Below are positions 33,041 through 38,349 of a stretch of DNA of 38,349 nucleotides, one piece after another. The translations under genes were made by a program, and so were the position numbers. Position 1 is the stretch's first letter; each line of letters opens with the position of its first letter. Source of the stretch: Leptolyngbya sp. BC1307 (GTDB lineage: Bacteria > Cyanobacteriota > Cyanobacteriia > Phormidesmidales > Phormidesmidaceae). The stretch covers positions 1-38,349 of the forward strand of contig NZ_NRTA01000039.1 in NCBI RefSeq assembly GCF_002286735.1, in the 5' to 3' direction. The notes beneath the pieces were generated by a model, which was not told where the DNA came from, made no database searches, and saw only the letters and a list, made by a program, of their open reading frames with translations.

Positions 33041-36000
33041 TAGAACACCTCCGTCGTATTTTCTAAGTACGCAGATAGCCTCTGGTATAGCTCGATTCGC
33101 TCTTCTTTAGGTAGCTCCTGAAAGAGCGTTTCGATTTTGCTGGCTCGGTTTTGATTTTGAACTAGCTGACACGCTTTTACGGCTTCTCCTAGAGCATCTT
33201 TCTGCGTGTCTTCGAGGAAGTCTTCATACTTAACGCGCGCAGAGCTGATTTTTTTGAGAGTAGCGCCTGCTTTTTCGAGCTTCTCGGGAAGTGTAGATAC
33301 GGCACCTAGCCGAGAAATTTCGTCTTGCAGCCCAGTTAGCCACTTCTGGGCTGCATTGCGCTGCCTGGTTTCAATGGTTTGCTGAGTTTTTAACAGGCTT
33401 TGCTCTATCGATTGAAGGCGCTGCTCTACAGTTTTAGAAAGGATCTCTTGGTCTGCTTTCCAGTCGTCAAGTCGTTTAATTTCGGACTGGCAGGCTTCAA
33501 TGCTATCTACTTTCTGTGTATCAGCTATTGTAAGCAGTTCAGTGAGTTGGCTTACGTCTGCGCGCACAGCATCGTAGACATTGGTATATTCAGAGCCCTG
33601 ATATCGTTTTGCGCCGCTGGCAACTTTAGCTTGGACTTTACGAGCCGCACTTAAGTTAGAAAGGTAGCCTAAGTCCTGTTCCCACTGGGTCAGTTCTTCG
33701 ATAAACTGCTTTTGCCTTTGGTGCAAGAACTCTGCTGATTCACTTAGCCTCGTTCTAAATCTGTCTAAGTCTTGGAGGTTGGTTTGAATCTCATCAATGG
33801 TCATCAGGACTTGTTGAATACCGGAAATAGAGTCCGCATTAGCTACTTCTACTTCTAATGTAGATACCTTCTCTAAGTCACTCGACAGTGTTTGAAGCTG
33901 ATCTTCAAGGGTTTTGTATCGCGGATATTCGGTGGAGTCTTTGAAGACAAAATCTAGTTTGGATAGGTCGTTTCGGAGCTGCTGGAGCTTACTATCTGTC
34001 TCGATAGATTGGAGCTGAACTTCGAGGTCGTCAAGGCTAAAGGTGTATTCTGCTCGTTTGCCTTTGAAAGCTGTGATGAGTCGCTCTGTCGTGTCAGCAT
34101 GGTTCTCTGGGAAGTTTAGCTGCGATCGCAGTTCTTCTATCTGCCCAACAATCTCTTCACAGCGCAGAATGGTATTCCCCATACCTGCCCTAAACTGCTG
34201 AACCTCTTTGATAGTTGCGCGATCTTCGTTGTTCCTTTGCAAATTGGAATATCTATTTTCTAAGGTTTGCCGTGCAGCTTGTAGATTATCCTGTTCGCTG
34301 GCAAGCTCTAGCTGTTCTGTGACTAGCCGCTGTGCTCGCAAGATGTAGGCTTTGAGATGTTCGTATTCTTCAGTACGTTTGATTTCGTGATCGCAGTCCT
34401 GATAAAGCTGCTCTAGCTTTTGCCGAATCGCTTTTTCACCTTCTGCCTGATATTTTTGTAGCTGCTGCTGATAGCTTTCGGCATTGGCCGCATTAGCTTT
34501 GTCTGGAAGCGTTAGCTGTGAAAGCTCCATATATGCCTGAACAACGTCATTAAAGTTGTTCAAGGAAATGACTGACTCTAGCTTTTGACGCGACTTTTGA
34601 ACGACATCAGCTAACGCTGTTTCGATATTGCGCTTAGCATCCTGCTGCAAAATTCTGGCCTGTATACGGCCAACAAGCGAGTCTACCTGCTGTTTATTGG
34701 TTTCACTATCAAAGCGATTACGCTCGCGGTTGACCTGTTCGCTGAGTCGGAGTGCTTCGTCGGCAGCCTTGATAGCAGCGAACTGGTCTTCCCAAGCATC
34801 AATTTTGCGGATGAGTGCGTCTTGCTTACCTTCAATATCAGCGACTATCTCCAGATAAACAGGCTCTTGCTGAACTTGGGGTATGGTAGTGGCAAGGGTC
34901 ACAATTCTGGCAAGCACATCGCTGTACTGACTTTGGGTAGCGTTGCCTGTGAGCGATTGATGCAGTCGCTGAATTTGATCTATGAGGCTACGCTTTTGCG
35001 CAAGCTGCTGAAGATTGGCTGTCTGTTGTGCGGCGCTTTCGAGGGCGGTTCGTAGCTCATTCGCGAATCTGTCAGGCAGCTCGGGAACTGCTAAGAGCCT
35101 TTCTAGTTGATATTCGATATCGTTGATTAAACGCTGCCCCTGTTCGGTCGTTTCAAAGCTCTGGGCTTGCTTTGAAAGATCTTCTACTAGCCCTTCTATT
35201 CTATCTTTGAGCAGTTGTCTGGTTCGCCTCCAATTAACCGACTGATCCTCAGACACGCGGACTGTCGTCACGCCTTCTATGATCGTGATAGCAGGCGGTG
35301 TATTTTCAAGGGGTGCGTAGTAGCTAGCGAGTACGTCCAACGGAGCTTGCTGCTCTAGCTGCTGCTGAGCTTCTATAGTGGGCTGATTCCAAGTATCAAT
35401 ATCTTCAATGCCCTGCTGAATTTGTCGCTGTTTTTTCTCCAAAAAGGCGACTTTAGAAGCTTCTAACGTTCCAGACTGAATATGGCCAGAAATCCTCTCA
35501 AGTAGCGAACCTGCCTCGACATAGCTTGCTGAGTCAGGAACACTAATGTCCAAAGGCTTACGCCGTACGATCTGGTTTTTGCCTCTCAGAACCCATACGC
35601 TAACAAAGTCTTTCGCTTTTTCAAGAATATTTGTCTGCTGTGCCCACTCATGAAGGGGTGCCGTTTTATTAGTAACTGTTTCTTTCCTATTTCTAGGAAT
35701 ACCAAAGGCTCCCGACAACTCTACTTCAGAGCGATGAAAAGCAAGCCAAGCTGCTAACAGTATTGTAAATGTCAGTTCGTTATAGCCATACGGGGCTTCA
35801 CTTAACACCTTCCATATTTTGCTGACTTCTACGTTCTTCTGTGCTTTATCCCCAATGTCGGTCATTTCGGAGATGATGTCCCAAGCTTGCCGTACGTTTG
35901 GCTCTTGGGGTACTGTCACCGTATAGGGCATTCCGGCCTTCAACAATTTCCAGCTTCTGATAAAGACAAGATCGATGACGCTCTTATACGACTGGTTAGG

Positions 36001-37644
36001 AAACGACGCCTCTTTTAGATCGTTTGCCAATAGTTGTCGCGAAGTAAAGCTGATAATCCCAGATCCGGCTGTACTTTTTATCCGAAGTTTGTCGATACTT
36101 TCGACAGGAGGAATGTACGTGTACAGCTCATTGAGCATTTTGCTAACGCTAGACTCAATGCGTTTTATCTCGGCTCTCGGAATTTTGTCAATGACACGAC
36201 AGGTATAGGTGCAGCTATCGAAGATCTGCTGTAGCTCAGAGTCTAACTGTTCTTCAAATTGCTTGTTGAGTTCCGTTAGGGCAGCGCCAAATTCCTGCTT
36301 CTCTCGTGAGCTTTTGGAACTAAGCGCTTCTTTCATTACTAAAACTTTGGCAAGGTCGCGGGTGCCTCGGTTGGGCAATGCGATGATGATTCGTTCTTTA
36401 ACAAATTGAGGCGCTTTTGCTAGAATCAGTTCAGCTTCTTTCTCCAATGCCTCAAGATCTTGGTCGTATTCTCCTATGAAGTAGGCAATCAATCCTGCTT
36501 CTGCTCTTTTTACGTACCGCTCGCTAGAGAGTACTCTCTCAAACTGGTCTATAGTAAAAATCTCTTTACCAAATAGCCAATCGGCTCCGTTGACCCGGCG
36601 TTCGGTCGCAAATCGGTCAGCTCTAACGGTATCGCTACCTAGGTAGCGAGTGAGATTTTTACGGCAGTGTTCCAGTAAGTTTTTGAAGTCTGACACTTTG
36701 TTCTTTGTGTCTTCTTCAATTTTTCGCTTGAGGTCGGCAATATTAAATCCTGTGAAGAAGCGGTAGGTGTTTGTGCCCGCACTGAAATAAACAACTTGGT
36801 ACTCTTGAGAAAGTTTTTCTAGGAGTTCTCTTGTTTTAGCGGGCGAGAAGCCGGTCATAACGGAGAGAATATCGTCGTGGCGTTCGCGTTCGGGTTTGGA
36901 GATCTTTTCGCCGCATAGATAGTATAGGGCGATCGCCTTAAGCATGTTGATTTCGTCTGCACTGGCAAAGGCCGCAATAGACTCATAGGCTTTTTCGTAT
37001 TCGGTGTACTTTGACTGTAAGGAGAAGTTTCCGGCAAAGGCGTCCATGAGCTGAACGGGCCTGACGAACTGTAGCTCTCCATTTTCTTCAACAGGCTGTT
37101 TCTCAATGAACTGAGTAACGTCTTCTTTGATGAATTGAATGGCAGTCCTACCCTGCGTAAACTCCAGGTTGCAGAGCAGGTAGCTAGTGAGGGGATGGAG
37201 CGGATAACAGCCTAGTCCTAAATGCTTGTGGAAGTCTTCTACGGGCCAGTTGCGGTTGCTGTAGGCCGTGATGTATTGATCGTAGGAATTTCGAGATTCG
37301 CGCCATAGGGTATCGCCCCATTTGCTACGAAAGGTTTCCCATTGGGCATTGTCGGATTCTTTGATTAGGTTGTCGATCACTAGCTCTAGGCTAGCGCGTG
37401 GTTCATAGGTGCTAGGGGCTAGTTCAATGCGGGTTGTGAATCGCTCGTAGTGTTTGCGCTCTAGATAGGGGATTTGAGTATCTATAGAGGGTCTGATCTG
37501 GGCTAGACACAAGAGGGCTATTTTACCACGGTTTCTTTCGCAGACGTTGGTAATGTTTTGGAGGGCAGCGCCACCGGCAGATTTTGAATTTTTAAGCCAC
37601 GCTCTAAGGGGACGGTTCAAACTCGGGTCACACTTTAAGCGCAA
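33040..37644 (-). pseudogene. BrxC/PglY-like ATPase, N-terminus lost to an insertion
   Basis: A 1534-codon open frame of the BrxC/PglY class. Recognisable are the post-Walker-B strand IALLCLAQI (42-50), YERFTTRIELA (66-76), GLGCYPLHPLTSYLL (143-157, the PLHP motif) and a very long coiled-coil, Gln/Glu-rich C-terminal half (about residue 780 onward). No Walker A is present: the frame begins at a TTG right after a stop codon beside the transposase gene, and the family N-terminus of some 200-300 residues is missing. The native part seems to begin near 37600 (RAWLKNSKSAGG). The rest may lie beyond the insertion, outside the window. The stop is TAATG-coupled to the PglZ fusion. Confidence 0.82.
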
Positions 37645-37657
37645 TCAGGTAGTCTAA

Positions 37658-38254
37658 ATGACTGCCCCTTTCCCCAGAACACTCCCCATGAGTCCAGCCG
37701 TTTCTGTCGCTGCCAACCTATCCCCTGCTGCTCGTCAAGAAATCGGTATCGAGGCAATCGCCCGCACACTCCCTATCACTCACTTGGCAGACAGGCATCA
37801 AGTCAGCCGGAAGTTCGTCTACCAGCAAGGCAATAAGGCACAGCAAGCGCTGGATGAGTCGTTCGCACCATCACAAGGAGATGACGATATACTGTTTTAT
37901 CTGCCAGTGACTAAGAACTGGCTGTTCCAGCTGATTCTAGGTCTAGTCTTGATCTGCCACAGCTCGTATCGCGGTGTGGTGGAACTATTGCGCGATCTAT
38001 TCGATACGCCCGTTAGCGTCGGCACCGTTCACAATCGGCTTCAGGAAAGCGCTGAAAAAGCAGCTGAGATCAATCAATCACAAGACCTTACTGACATTAC
38101 GGTGGGTCTTCAGGACGAAATTTACCAAGCCAATAAACCCGTTTTGGTGGGCGTTGATGCGGCCTCGACGTACTGCTACTTATTGAAATCGGTGGGGTAC
38201 CAACTTAAGCCGGGAAAAGCTATGCGTGCAGGGGCTTGGGCTGATGTGCTTTAG
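37658..38254 (+). pseudogene. Transposase N-terminal fragment (first insertion sequence)
   Basis: A 198-residue frame. The N-terminal part is helix-turn-helix-like (LPITHLADRHQVSRKFVYQQ), then LFQLILGLVLICHSSYRGVVELLRDLFD, seen in parts, and QANKPVLVGVDAASTYCYLL, in which the Asp of GVDAAST is probably the first catalytic DDE residue of this cyanobacterial transposase type. The frame stops at 38254 long before a complete catalytic domain, and the last residues (AMRAGAWADVL) look foreign. The gene is therefore truncated, probably by the second element annotated from 38220. ATG 37688 is an alternative start. Confidence 0.75.
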
Positions 38255-38348
38255 CTGCCTTTCTGGGCAAAGGCAGCTCAGTATGATGGCTGAGTACCCA
38301 CTCAAATAGGTCAGGAAACTGATGGCCAAATAAGCGTTGAGCAGCGGT
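38220..38348 (-). CDS. Transposase C-terminal fragment (second insertion sequence, open at right edge)
   Basis: On the minus strand a frame enters from the window edge and ends at TAG 38220-38222. It reads QRLFGHQFPDLFEWVLSHH then ELPLPRKAAKAHQ, which resembles the C-terminal tail of a DDE transposase (FPDLFEWVL...LPLPRK). It overlaps the end of the plus-strand transposase remnant in antisense. Only 42 residues are visible, so the family cannot be named. Confidence 0.5.
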   Translation of the reverse strand, partial: TAAQRLFGHQFPDLFEWVLSHHTELPLPRKAAKAHQPKPLHA

Positions 38349-38349
38349 G

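Larger units (their letters stand above)
37607..38349. mobile_element. Insertion sequence interrupting the BrxC-like gene, itself interrupted
   Basis: The region to the right of the BrxC-like frame is insertion-sequence DNA. Its left terminus probably lies between about 37607 (GGGGACGGTTCAAACTCGGG) and 37650. It carries the 5' part of one transposase gene on the plus strand and, from about 38200, the 3' end of a different transposase gene on the minus strand, so one element has jumped into the other. No terminal repeats can be paired because the other ends are outside the window. Confidence 0.65.

Noticed and set aside
28259-37644. DISARM or Dnd restriction (DndFGH) as the identity of the defence operon
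   Set aside because: There is no DrmA helicase, DrmB (DUF1998) or phospholipase gene, and no DndB-E or DndF-H proteins; PglZ, BrxL and BrxC features point to BREX.
1-38349. Idea that both edges carry halves of the same insertion sequence type flanking the window as a composite transposon
   Set aside because: The left fragment has an IS66-like C-terminus, while the right fragment belongs to a transposase type with a GVDAAST motif whose usual C-terminus differs; no shared terminal repeats were seen.

Overview
The window is chromosomal DNA from a cyanobacterium. Phycocyanin genes (cpcB, cpcA), a full set of bilin lyases, nblA, and many GCGATCGC-type HIP1 octamers in the left two thirds make this near certain. 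The genus cannot be fixed from the sequence.

Layout: (i) 1-1632, the C-terminal end of an IS66-like transposase abuts a DASH cryptochrome that has lost its N-terminus. (ii) 1.7-4.5 kb, housekeeping genes: Uma2-type nuclease, zinc metallopeptidase and undecaprenyl-diphosphate synthase. (iii) 4.5-14.3 kb, a phycobilisome locus: cpcB-cpcA-cpcE-cpcF with a ketopantoate-reductase-like gene coupled to its end, two CpcS-type lyases, cpcT, two HEAT-repeat proteins (one NblB-like) and nblA. nblA has a well-formed NtcA-type promoter and an intrinsic terminator. Together these genes cover synthesis, chromophorylation and nitrogen-controlled breakdown of phycocyanin. (iv) 14.4-17.9 kb, a Vat/CatB-type acetyltransferase, two tandem RRM proteins, an EamA transporter and a UbiA prenyltransferase. 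(v) 18.2-23.0 kb, an NAD operon pncB-nadD-nrtR-nadE behind a 21-bp palindrome that is probably the NrtR operator. (vi) 23.0-23.9 kb, a DppC-type permease.

(vii) From about 24.23 kb to the right end the DNA looks acquired. It opens with the 3' half of a tRNA-Thr(UGU), as left by a tRNA-targeting integrative element. It is visibly more AT-rich, has fewer HIP1 sites and carries broken genes: an HNH nuclease with an in-frame stop and a nucleotidyltransferase remnant. The core is a four-gene, minus-strand, overlapping operon resembling BREX: a BrxC/PglY-like ATPase (5' end lost), a 1593-residue protein joining NERD, a degenerate kinase, a second kinase and PglZ, a short BrxL-like AAA+ protein, and an IscS/DndA-like cysteine desulfurase. 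No DNA methyltransferase is present.

A sulfur-supplying enzyme with BrxC, PglZ and BrxL, and no PglX, recalls type 4 BREX, where BrxP is a PAPS-reductase-like protein. The PglW-like NERD-kinase half recalls type 2 (Pgl). The combination, and the PglW-PglZ fusion in particular, is the most interesting thing in the window. The operon's 5' end is cut by an insertion sequence that itself appears to be interrupted by a second one, so this copy may be inactive or incomplete.
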